Below, one piece after another: positions 1 to 12,300 of a stretch of DNA of 64,000 nt. This DNA comes from Centropus unirufus (Eukaryota; Chordata; Aves; Cuculiformes; Centropidae). The stretch spans positions 999,316 to 1,063,315 of the forward strand of contig VYZI01000041.1 of the NCBI GenBank assembly GCA_013397695.1, in the 5' to 3' direction. The first letter of the stretch is position 1, and the number at the start of each line of letters is the position of its first letter. The position numbers and the translations under genes were made by a program. Under the pieces are notes generated by a model. That model worked only from the letters and a program-made list of their open reading frames with translations, searched no databases and was not told the origin of the DNA.

Positions 1-84
1 TTCAAACCACAATTTCTAGTCAGTAAGTAAAAGAGGAAAGTATTTTTAATAGGACATTAGTACAGTATTTTCCCAATATTTCTA

Positions 85-381
85 TATACTTAGTGAATAT
101 TAGCTTTATTTGCTAAAGATGTTTTAGTTGACCTTTCATTTCTCCCTTGCACTAAAAAGTTGTGCAAGCTTGTTAAGTGTTATGTTCCTTGTGCAGCTTC
201 CCTGAGCAAGCCAGGTCCTCTGTGCTATCTAGAGAATTAGTGTAATTGTTATATATTGGTCAGTGTAAAGGCTTCCTGCGTGCAAGAACTCAGATCTTTC
301 AATTATGACATCCACAATTCACTGGCCAGTGTGTCAGACAATTTCACATTAACGCAGTGCTTCCGAGTATGCTTGCAGCAT
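85..381 (-). CDS. STAT4: STAT4 exon 24: last 10 codons (381-349) and 3'UTR
   Basis: Candidate terminal exon. The acceptor GACAAG precedes ATG CTG CAA GCA TAC TCG and four further codons, then TAA at 351-349, giving MLQAYSEALR. The human tail is MKSPYSAE, so Met, Tyr-Ser and an acidic end are shared. The acceptor has a weak pyrimidine tract, which lowers certainty. The UTR is taken to run to about 85, below the polyadenylation signal at 110-105; the exact end is estimated. Confidence 0.68.
105..110 (-). terminator. STAT4 polyadenylation signal AATAAA (minus strand)
   Basis: On the minus strand AATAAA occurs about 240 nt downstream of the proposed STAT4 stop codon. It is the only canonical signal in the first 340 bases, so cleavage would fall near 80-95. 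Bases 1-84 are then downstream flank with no recognisable feature. Confidence 0.6.
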
Positions 382-3300
382 CTTGTCCCATTTAGAATAG
401 GAAACATCTAAACTATCATTTTGGAATGCAATACAGCATGAATGAGGCCTCTTATTTTCCTAATCATACAAGCAGTCTTTTTATCCCCAGCATCTGTTGT
501 ACATGTCCCATTTATTTAATATTAACTTATTAATTGAAAAGTTTATAACGTACGGCAGTTTCGATCACTGTGGGACTCAGGTGTTCTCTCAGCACAGCAT
601 AAACACTTGGAGACATTGGAAGGAGATCTGATGGAGAAGGTGGATCTGTAGAATCATTTAAGCTTAAAAAAAAATAAAAAAAAAACAACAGGAAAATAAT
701 CTTGAAAGCAACCTAAATCCCTCCTACTCGATGCATAGGGGTAGAGTATGGTGAATGCTTGTTAAGATAGGTAAGCCTCTACTTGGGCTTGCCGCTGGCT
801 CTGTAAGCATGTGCCAACAGCCTGGCATACATTTAAAAATGTAGGAGATAGGATCGAGGGAAGAGAGGATAAACCTGACTCTAATATCAGGAGCCAGTGA
901 AAGATGTTGGAGTATTCTAAAGTCTGCATTCAACCTCTACAAATATTTTGCCACATGAATGGGAAATGCACTGTAGAAGTGAAGTTCTTTACTTCCTTTT
1001 CTCGTCTCTAGCAGTTCTTGGCCAAATAAAACCACACAATGTCTTGCTCTTTCAAACTATTTGACTGGGAGAAGAGAGGCAGGGAGTACTTTGAAACAGT
1101 ATGTAAATATAATGAAAATAACAGTTGAAGTGTAATACAACTGTAGGGATACTTACATTTTGGAGACTGGGATAAATACAGAAGGAACATAACCTTTGCC
1201 TCCTCCATCTGAGGGCTTTGAGACTAAAAGTAAACATTAGAGAAATTAAACATTGCCTAGTAATTTTATTATTTATTTGAACTTGATTATCTGCTTTAAG
1301 TGCTGCAGACCTGTTTATGCTTAAATAGACAGCCTTAAAAATGAGGGGAATTCCTGAGATTAGTCTTTTGAGGTCAGATCTTAGTCACATGATTGATTGT
1401 CTTTCCTTGATCTGAATATCTCAGAACATAATAGAGTAAGCGATGAGAGAGATCTCATTAGGGCTTCAAAAGCAAATATACTGTAACTCTACAAGCTTGG
1501 TACATCTGGGCCTTTAGATTTTAGTTCTGTAAATGCTTGTCTGGAGTTCAGCCTCTACAGACACAGCTTCAGGAATGTCTTTTGCATGAAATTAAGCATA
1601 TGCATTTTTAGAGGATTAGAGCATTAGGGAAAGTCCACTGAACTAAAATGTAGATGAAAAACATTTCTGGCCTCCAAATACTTTTGAGCAGTGTAGGAAT
1701 CTCAGTTGAACTGGAATTGTAACCTGTTATACTAAAGTCCAGAGTGTGTATTTCTAAGTCCAGAAGAGTGTGTGTTACCTCCAAAGAAAATCAAGGTTTA
1801 AGGGCTTTGTTAAGGTTTAAGGGCAAGTGAGTTTGATCTAAAATTGGCCTGATTTGTAGCTTGTACAGAAAAAAGCAGGGGCCTGAATGTATTTGGAGCC
1901 ATTCTCCTCTAGTGTATTTCGTATTTTCCAGTGTTGTTGCCAGGGGTTATACTGCTGGAATAAAGCAGGTCTTCCAAGCTGTCTGGAAAATACAAAATTT
2001 ACTGGAAATTAAAGAAACAGCATACTACAGTGAAACACAATTATGAAACCCATAAGCAGGATGACTTTTCATTTTCATCTCCTTTGAACTCTTAAGCACT
2101 GAATTTTGTAATGGATCATTCAGGAAAAGAATCCCTTTTTAAATTCTACCCTAGAATTCTTTTCTTAGCTTAAATATTGTTCTAATATTGTTGCTATTTT
2201 TAAATGATTGTTGCTAATTTTTTTAAGTTATTGTTGTTAAATATTGTTGCCCCTAATATAACCTCTAATGGCAAGGATATGTTTACAAGATTAAGCTGTC
2301 TAAATGATAGACATGAATTAAACAGTTCTCTTGCAGATGTCAAATAAAGGAGGCATCTTAATCTGTTACTTCCTCCTCCTATCCCCTTCCTCAAATTGCC
2401 TCTAGACTTTGCAGCGGTTTTGCAGAAAGGGTAAATACAGAAATGGGACCCCACCTTCATTTGGCTGACAGCTGTAGTGTTTGCCAAAGGCCTTATCTTT
2501 GGGAATGTCTGGATAGAGATACTTCAGAGGGTTTTCAGGGACGTTGTCTGCCATAATAACTTTGTAGTCGCGCAATATGTCAGCAAAAGGCAGTGCAGAT
2601 AAACGACCTTTGTTATAGGGTTCCACTGAATGAAATGTTACGTCTCCTGTAACAATACAAAGGCACCATAACTGGGGAGAACAGGTAGATGAGCACTTGC
2701 AGTTGGATCGCTTTTTTGTCTTTCTTTTGCAGTTTACACTGGCATGGGTTTTACCTGTTAGTAGAGTGTCAAGTTATGCTTCCTGCACACGTGGAAACAG
2801 GTTTAAAGCCTGCACTAAGCACGTGCACCTCCCAATGAACTTAGAGAGTCAATATAAAGAAAGGAGAGGTAGACTTCTGGAGTTTTGGATTGCATTTCAG
2901 TAAATAAGATACTTGTATCTTGCCCCAAACCACACCAAGATACAATAAATGTGAATTTTACTTCTAAAGCAAAGAAACAAATGAAGAGATTGATGAAGGG
3001 ATTGAATGGACCCTTGGCAAGTTTGCAGACGACACTAAGCTGGGAGGAAGTGTTGGTCTGACTGAAGGGAAGGAGGCTCTTCAGAGGGATCTGGACAGGT
3101 GGGGCTGATGGGCTGAGACCAATGGGATGAGGTTTAACAAGGCCAAATGCCAGGTTCTGCACTTGGGACACAACTCCAGGCAGTGCTACAGGCTTGGGGA
3201 AGAGTGGCTGGAAAGCTGCCTAGAGGAAAGGACCTGGGGGTGTTGGTTGACAACTGAATGAGCATGAGCCAGCCTTGTGCCCAGGTGGCCAAGAAGGCCA

Positions 3301-6300
3301 ATGGCATCTTGGCCTGGATCAGAAACAGCGTGGTCAGCAGGTCCAGGGAGGTGATTCTGCCCCTGTACTCAGCACTGGTGAGGCCGCACCTCGAATCTTG
3401 TGTTCAGTTCTGGGCCCCTCACTAAAAGAAGGATGTTGAGGTTCTGGAGCCTGTCCAGAGAAGGGCAATAAAGCTGGTGAAGGAGCTGGAGAACAAGCCT
3501 TATGAGGAGCGGCTGAGGGAGCTGGGGTTGTTTAGCCTGGAGAAGAGGAGGCTGAGGGGAGACCTTATCACTGCCTCCAACTGCCTGAAAGGAGGCTGTG
3601 GAGAGGTGGGTGCTGGCCTCTTCTCCCAAGTGACAGGGGATAGGATATGGGGGAATGGCCTCAACAGGTGCCAGAGGAGGTTCAGGTTGGAGATTAGGAA
3701 GAAGTTTTTCACTGAAAGGGTCATAGTTGCTGGCACAGGCTGCCCAGGTAGGTGGTGGAATCACCATCCCTGGATGTATTGAAAAGATGGGGAGATGAGG
3801 TGCTGAGGGATATGATTTAATGGTAGACAGGTACAGTTGGGCTTGATGATCTCAGAGGTCTTTTCCAACCTAGTATTTCTGTGATTCTGTAATTCTGTGA
3901 AACCCTGGCTCCTATATTACAGCTGTATTGCAGAGTTTGAGGCATATGTTATTTTAAAAAAATTAATACTTACCGTTTTCTAACTGATCCACCCAAGTGA
4001 AGGTAATTCCACCTAGATTGCTTTCACTAAACCTTAATAAAAATGTTCCAGGCGTCTTGTCTTTGAGCAAAATTCGTTCCTTCTCTTTGCTTACAAATCC
4101 CATCACATACCTGAAGTGTAATAGGAAATCATGGCTTTGCTTTTGTAAAAAAAAGTAGAGACTACAGTATGTGCAATGTTCAAACTTTACATAGGTGTTC
4201 AAAGCCTGGTTAGAAAAGCTTCATAAGGTCTCAAAACTATGACAGAAGCTTTGCAGGAATTACATGTGGAGACTGGTATTGAGCACAAAATACTATGGCA
4301 TGATGGCATTTCTGATAGTACTTGACTGTACGCTGACTGAGCTGATAAATGGGTCTTAACCTGCATTCCTAAGAGATTCAGTGGTGCTCCTTGTTGGCAA
4401 GATTTTCACAGAGTTATAAATGGGAGTATTAAATTCTGCAAAAATCTGTTTTGCATAGCTAAAACTGAGATTAATAAAGAAAAAAAGGCAAAGCAGAGAG
4501 ATATAAAAATTCAGCTGTTTCATTGATGCTCACCCATCAATCCAAAGAGGAAGAATGTGTTTTTTAATTAAGTCCAGAATGGCTTCAAGCCAAACCCAAA
4601 AGGTAAAAGACTTTCCCGGCAAATGTTCCTGATGGTTAAAAAAAACAAAGAAAACACAACACAAACATAACCAACACAGAGAAGAAGAGAATTGTGAGTG
4701 CTGTTACCCAACATGCACAAGGTGACTATCTTAGCTGCTTAAGAATAATCTAGTTTGTTCAAGTGAGAATGACAAATCTGAACTGTCGTTTTGAGTGATG
4801 TCTCTTTCTCAGCCTGCCATAGGAACAGCAGATTGTTAACATATGCATTGGAGGTGCCTCTTTTTTCAAGGAAAAAAATAATCATATTTGTTATTTCTTC
4901 CTGGTTATGAAATTACATTTTGAGAGAACTGGTGATGAGAAGGTTGAATTTCATTCCATGGTTCTATACATGTTTAAATAATGTAGTTAATATGTGTAAA
5001 ATTAGTTTACCTGTCTTTCTCAATAACTGTTCCATTCCTCATCAAATTTACTGGATTTATTGACTGACTTGAAATAAAGTAGATCACAGCTGCAAAAACT
5101 TACTGTAAGCTTTAAGTAAAATGTCTTGCCTGCTTTGATAGCTCAATGTATTGAGCAGTTACAGAAATATATAAAGCATGCTACAAGGAAATACATTGTA
5201 GTCAGGAAATACAATCTTCCTGTTTAAATTTGCACAAATGTGGTTGTGCTGGCATACAAGTATCGCTGGTTGCAAGTGGCAATCTCATCTAGTACCATCA
5301 AAGCAACAGGCACATATGTGAGCGATAAGAGAAAAAAGAGTCTGGTTTTACTTTCAGGCCCATACCTTGCAGAACTTTGCCCAGGAGAGCTGATAATCAT
5401 TGTAACTCACTTGTTGCCCTGAAAGGGAAAAAAATAGTTCTGAAGCTTTGAAATAGATGCAGGTTGATATCTGTATAGGTGGCGGGAGGCAAAAGTACAT
5501 CTAGACTTGGAGTGGGATTGCTAAGGGGCTGTAGATAATTTTTTGTGCACCCTTTTGAAGCAGCTGATAATGACAACTTCGGGAGTATTTGCCTAAAGTA
5601 GTTTGGGACTTTGTTTCTGCAACACAGTTTCAGTTCTTAGTCCCAGTGTTACTTCTCTTGGCCTTCACTCTATCTCGAGCTTCCATTTTTTGAGTTCTTA
5701 AGACAATTTATTATTCTTTCAATGATTCTTGCTGATTTACAATGGTGTCCTCTTAGCTCCACTATCTCCACTAAGCAAGAAATCTCCAAGAAATCATCTG
5801 AAAAAGTGACTCTTATCTACAGAAACCAGTCTTGCCTTCCCAGCTTTGAAAGCAGTGGAAGTAAAGATTCCTCTGTGTTTCACAAATGCCTTTGTTCTTG
5901 CCTGACAGTAGAAGTATCTTTTCACCCTCAGCTTGGAGTTTCAGCTCACAATACATTTTATAATTCTTTCTTCTCCAGAAGCCAATAAGAATTTCTTTTC
6001 TTCTTCCAGCTTTCCTTAAGGCTTTCCCCTTCTTGGATACAGTCAGATCTAAGTGTTCAATAGTTCATCTCCTTGATGTTACACGGCGTCTGCTGTGCTG
6101 TCACCGGGGAAGGTTGGGTCCCAGCTTTAAACATACCCACAAGAACGGGTAGTTAAAATGAAACAAAACCCTAACCAAGTCCCATAGGCAACTAAGAAGA
6201 CTTCCTTTTGATTTCGGATGCATGAGATAATTAATTGCTAAGAAAGCAAAATAACACCACAGTTCAGTGTGACTCTGATGCCCTCTTTCTTCAGCTTAGC

Positions 6301-9300
6301 AGTCTGGAAGTTTAGAAGCTGAATCACTTTGTGGGAAGAATAAGCTGACGTGTGCTTTTCTTTAAAGGCACTGTGGCATTTTTGAAGTCAGCTCTGGAAA
6401 TGGAGGTCATGCTTAAGGTCATCACTTGTGACTATCAAATATAAGAGCTCAAAAGCAAATAAAATATGTGTATTTTTATGATCTTACCTGTAAGTTTCTC
6501 TGCCAGCATGTTGAGCTGCTCAGAATTGAGACCACGACCAACATATGATGAAAATTGCCAGCTCAGTACTTCTAAGAGCTGACTTAAAGTGGCAGCAGGG
6601 GGATTGTTGAAGAAAGACAAATTCTGCAACAAAATTAGTACTTTGTTTAGACAGTTAGCAACCATGAGATATTCTGCAGGCTCTAAAAGAAGGCTGCAAG
6701 TACTTGAGCAGAACCTGGTAGTATTAGTGGAGAGCAGTATGGGGGGAGCACATTGGTGTATATAAGTCCTTGTTCCCCTTCACCACCACCCCCCACCCCC
6801 CCGCCTATAGCTACTCACCAAGATCCACTTGGGTGCTTGGGCGGAGTTGTAAGGGGAGGGGGCTATCGTAGAGAGAGAGAGTCTGTGTTCATCTTGGATG
6901 ACAAAGTACCTTGCTAAGCTTCTCATAGTATCATAGTTTTGACAGTGAAAATATGCCTAAAGCCTATCTAGTAAATGCAAATACTCCCCCTATAATGTCT
7001 GGTGCTTGCAAATCTCAAACCATTACATACTCATATAGCGATATATTGTTGAATCATTTGGCTCATCTTCGTTTTTAATTTTTTTATTTGATCTCTGGGT
7101 TGTACATGTAATGAACATACTGAAGACTGTACAGAAGCCTCTTTGGAGTATCACAGAGTGATAATGAAATCCAGGCTGCTGGTCAGTCGGCCTGCTGTGC
7201 ACACTCCCTGGTAAACTATCTTATCCTTTCTCTCCTCTGAGCAGCTCTGTGACTGCCACTAACCCCTAACTGAAAGCCTGAGAGATACTGACAGCACTAC
7301 TCTACAGGCTGCAAATAGACTAACAGTGACTGAATGTAAAAATTGTGCTGAGCCAGCAAGATCCGAAGAAAGATAATTTGGCTCACGGTTAGAGCCACTA
7401 GAAGGTGCTACCTGACAGCTTTGATCTTCATAGAAAGCTCTAGCTCCTAAAACATGCATGAGAGAAAGCAGCTCTTAAGTACAATACAGACTCACCTATA
7501 CACTGACTTCGACAGTTTTCAATTGCATCCAAAAAGACAAATGCATAAAATTTATGCATAAATTTAATGCATAAAATGCATAAAATTGCATCCAAAAAGA
7601 CAAATGCAAACTAAAGAAGCCATGGAGAACGGCTATCATGTTTCCTTAGTTTAAGAAATACCACAAAAAAAAAGGAAGACTAAGCATGCATATGAGTTTT
7701 TATCTGGGCAGGGAACAAAAGATAAAGCAAACAACATTAAAGTACAGTGTCGATAACAGTGTACAAGAGAAAAACAAGGCCAGTTACAGAGGGAAACATA
7801 CTCTTCTCATGATGAGTATATTTGGTAACCAAGTAATAGAAATGTGAAAATGCAGAAAGTCAGTACTCGCACACTGAAGACCTACCTGAGGATCATTGGT
7901 CGATAGATTGTACCAAATAATAGAAGCCCATGCATTAGGTAGTTGGCTGACATTGGAGATCATCACCACAGGCAAAGAGCTGGTCTGGTGGACAGAATGA
8001 ATGCAGTATGAAAATGCTGCTAAGGAAAGTGTCAGTTCTGTGTTATGTGTTTTCTTTTAGGTCCCTCTTCCTTCCTCTTTCATTCTTCCCCCCCCTGCAA
8101 AATACTGTTCTTTAGCCTGTGGAGCAGGACCAGCTGTTGGTAACAGATGTCAAGCTTGCGTTTTACGAGAGAAGTGATATTTCTGAGGATGTTCAGTGCT
8201 CAGGTTAGCTGGACTGAGACAGACAGCCTGGCTGTGGCTGCGTGACACCTGCATGGGCATGGCAGCCTGCACTGGGAGAGTGATTTGTGGCAGTTTTTAT
8301 CACTAGATGAGGTTCTAAAGGTCTGCTTTAGGCACACAGTGATGTCTGGCCCTCGGGTATGGCCCCACATGTTTGTTCTCATGTCAGCTGCTGGAAAGGG
8401 GTTTTTATTCTTGTCCCAGAAAGTCTGGTTACAATACTCACTTCCAAATTGATAGTCAGTCCATACAGGCAGACCTGTGTTTCAAAGCTGATGGAGTGCA
8501 GTTCCTCGGTCACCATGTGAGGGCCCTGGGGAAGTGAGTAGGTTAGAAAACATGCAGGTGAAGGAAAAAACTGTGAAATTCTGACATTAAATTAGTCCAG
8601 AGCTGGTGGGTTTTCTTGATGAATCTAAAGAAAGCCTTGACACTGTTAAAGCAAGACTTTTAGATTTTAGATTTGGCTTTTGTTTAAAATGTTGCTTTTA
8701 AGCAGTGTCCATACACAAGAAGTTAACGAATTATTCTTTGTCTCCGATAAAGATTGTCTCCAACTTTTGCTAAAGTTTCTTCATGCATAGACAGTTCCAA
8801 TTTAAAGAGAGGTGTTAAACTTCAAGAAGAGAGAAACTAAAAACAAAAAAAAGACAGAACTTTATTGCCCTCATCTTAGAACATGTTTGTTGTAAGCATA
8901 GTTAGATGGTATTAGTTGAAGGAGTAGGAACAAAAATCATTAATCCAAAGTAAATCTCATATTCAAAAATCCTCATGGAGAGAAAAAAAAAAGAAAATCT
9001 GCTTGTGATAGTTGACTAAAGTTTGTACTGCAAGTGTTTTGTTTTGCTACAAATCAGCAGAGGTCTGTAAAGATTGGAATCTCTCCCACTTGGGAAACAT
9101 CTTTTGAAACATGTTTCCCCAAAAGTCAAGGTATAAAAATCCATTTGTCTCTTTCTTGTTTTGTTTTTTTTTTTTTTTTCTCTCATCATATATTTGTTTT
9201 GTCAGATTTTTTACAAAAGAAAAAAATCCTGAATGAAAATGTTACCATTTACTGAAATACTCTGCTTTCTGTCAATGTGAAAAAAAAATTATTCTTGGGG

Positions 9301-12300
9301 AAGTGCCTCATACAAGACACTACAACAAAAAATACTCTATAAATGAGAGGCTGACACCACAGGAGTTCCTCAGGCATCTGCATAAGAAATCTGCCTTGCA
9401 AAGGGAAAAACCCAGCTTGGAAGTGAAGGCTTTTATGTGAAATACCTAACTATCAAATGAACGCAAATGTTTTAATACAGGTAGAATCGATCTAGCTCAA
9501 CCTGTGTTGCTCACACAAAGTTGAAAAAGGTTGATGAAACTGCCCTTCCCTCTCCTCTCTGTCATAATATTGAAAAAACCTACATTTTTATTATGGATAA
9601 ATCATCCAGGCAGAAAGGCCTATCTGCAAAGGCCGATCTGAAAGGACAGATATCAGATCTAGAGAACTTCCGCTTTTTTTTTATGAGGCAAGTCAAACTT
9701 AACAGCTACAACTAGACTCTTGGCTTACTAAACATCCTGTAAACAAAACAAACAGTCACTTTTAATAAAAGAAACTTGTTCATGCTAATAATTATTTCAC
9801 AGAATGTGATTTCACCAAGGAAAGCTCTGGTTAGGGAAATCAGTTAGCAGTGACCCATGTCACATCTGGGCTGTCCTAATTCTCCACAGCCCTCTGGTTT
9901 ATTGAGTTATAAAGGCACAACGTGTGAAAGGGGGAGTACAATGCTACCAAACGTAGAACACCAACAATTTTACACCTACAGTTTTGCATTTTCTTGTCTT
10001 CATGTAAATGATTTTATAAGTCGCAAAGTAACTGGGAGGTAAATTGGAGGTAACTGGGAGTTTCAGTATTGCTAATCAGGTTGCAAGTTATTCTGTTCAG
10101 AAACACCGTGTGAAGCTTGCACGAGTACCTTCTACTTTAGATTTTTTATTAAAATTCTCCACGCTGATCCCACCTTTCCTTTGTACTAAAAGTCTGCTTA
10201 TAATAGCTTTTATACTTGTAGAATGACAGCTATTTGGACTGTGATGGAGGTGATTTATTTTTACTCTTTTAAATTTCTTTTGAAACTTGCCAATACATCT
10301 TTACCCTCAGCACTTCGACCATGCAAAAAAAAGTTACTCTGATGCTGAGATACCTTTAAACTGATAGAGGCAATTTCAGTTGATAGGCAAGCAGAGGCAT
10401 TCGAGATGCATCTTGTGATTTCAAAGACGTGGGAAGCCACTAATGGCTCTGGTAGCATCGGCAGAGGCTGTCATTGGCTGCAAGCTTCTGGCTCTTGCTC
10501 CAGTCAGAGATTTGTCTGCAGACTTTTTCTGCTAAATATCAAGACTAAATTTATGGTGATGATCCATGGGCACTCTAGAATTTCTGCGTGCTCCTAGCTG
10601 GCCCCTCCCTGCCTCCTGCCTTTAGTAGTGAGCTGAGGCCATCCTGTCTTCTCCCCTGCTGGGGCAGTGCTACCTTCCCCTCCTGCCAGTGAATGACTGG
10701 AATCACTAGGGGGTGAATCGCTGGAAGCAGCAGCCTTCTTGCTTGTGATTCTGTTTTGTGCATGAGAGCAGGGGCACTTGAGGGAACTGCAGTTTGTCGG
10801 ATGCCAGAGCTGAGAAGCAGGACATAGGGTAGAGCTGTGCGGATGGTGAGGAGCTGGCAGGGCAAGAGGCACAGGGTGGTGGCTGGGATGTGACGGGTGC
10901 TGTGACACAGAGTGGAGGGAGTGCTCTGTGGAGGAGGTGGATGTAGTGGCATGGATTCTAGGTGGGGATTAGCACCAGTGTTAATACTGATTTCTCTTCT
11001 CCACAAAGCAAGAATGTGTGGATTTTAAGCCCTCTGTTAGGAAGCACGCACTTGCAGTATCTGTTCCTTTTATGTGGTAGGTGGAATGTGTGTGTCTGAA
11101 ATGTGGGTACTGCTACATACCTGCTGGTTTGTTAGGGGTAAGACCTCACAGTATAGTGTCTCCACGGGAGAGGGGAAACCTACCACCAGATTCAGATAAA
11201 TATTGGTAAACTAAGCATGCTTTTGTTATACCCTCACTTTAGCCGTAAACTTTGCCAACAGAGTACATATTTAAAGAACCATTCCTGTAGGAAAGATTGT
11301 TTCAGCAAACCCACAAAAAGCTTATTTTTTTTAAATATGAATGACCAAATAGGTGGCCATTCAAGAATAATACAGATGTTCTGGTTATTACTTCCTGCCT
11401 TCTATTGTAACTTTTTTAATATACAAATTTAAGGCATGTAATTAAAATTTCTATGAGTGGTTTTGAAAATGTCGCATTATACTTACACTATCACATGATA
11501 ACTGAGTCCTGTAATTATTATAAGAGTAAATTCTATTTAAAGCCCAATAATGTATGGTTACTCTTTGATTTGAATAAAATCCAATCTGAAATACTTGTGA
11601 AAGAGTAATGAGAAGTAGCATGTTAAAGAAATGTACAAACCTCATTTCCTTTGCTTCCAGCACTTGATTTCATTTCTTTGGGTTGCTGTATAAAGCAAAA
11701 CAATATTTATGTGCTAAAGAAAGTACAGATGAAAGTACACATAAAGAACATAATTTGTAATTATGATGTTCTTAATATAACAAGGTTTTATTTACAATAT
11801 AAAAATAGGTTGTAATGAAGGCTCTGACACTATGCCTTTGAAAGTCTATTCAGCGAGCAGTGTTTTGGTATTGTGAAATTTTTTTTTAGAAACAAAATTA
11901 ATGTAACAAGGTATTAATTAGGGTGCTTGCAAAGTGTATAATACAAAAAAAGAACTAAAGACCAGCAATCTCCATCTCCTTTCACAAAACTATACCAGTG
12001 TGCTGCATCTGTGGTTAAGCAAAAAAAAAAAATACCATGGGTGAGGGAGGCTCATCAGAAGGCAGGACTCACTGGGATATTAAATAAGTTCCAGAATTAG
12101 TGCTACAGTCTCTCAAGGACAGTTATTGTAGGCCTTAATTTCAACTGGATCTAAATCACTCAATTATATATTTCCCCTAGACAATGGTGGTATGGTTTGG
12201 TATTGATTTTTTTCTTTCTTTTTCTTTGTTTTTGTTAAAAAAATTTAACAAAACTCAGTTTCTGAGAAGATGTACAGTTCAGTATGACTAGTTTTTTCCT

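Noticed and set aside
6924..7010. CR1-like 3' end (ATAGTATCATAG...ATCTAGT)
   Set aside because: The resemblance to a minus-strand CR1 tail is weak and broken by several mismatches. It could be a very old copy but cannot be supported by eye.
10575..11006. 143-codon minus-strand ORF within STAT4 intron 14
   Set aside because: Two overlapping frames are open, composition is Pro/Ser/His-rich and low complexity, and it lies between well-defined STAT4 exons. It is not supported as an exon.
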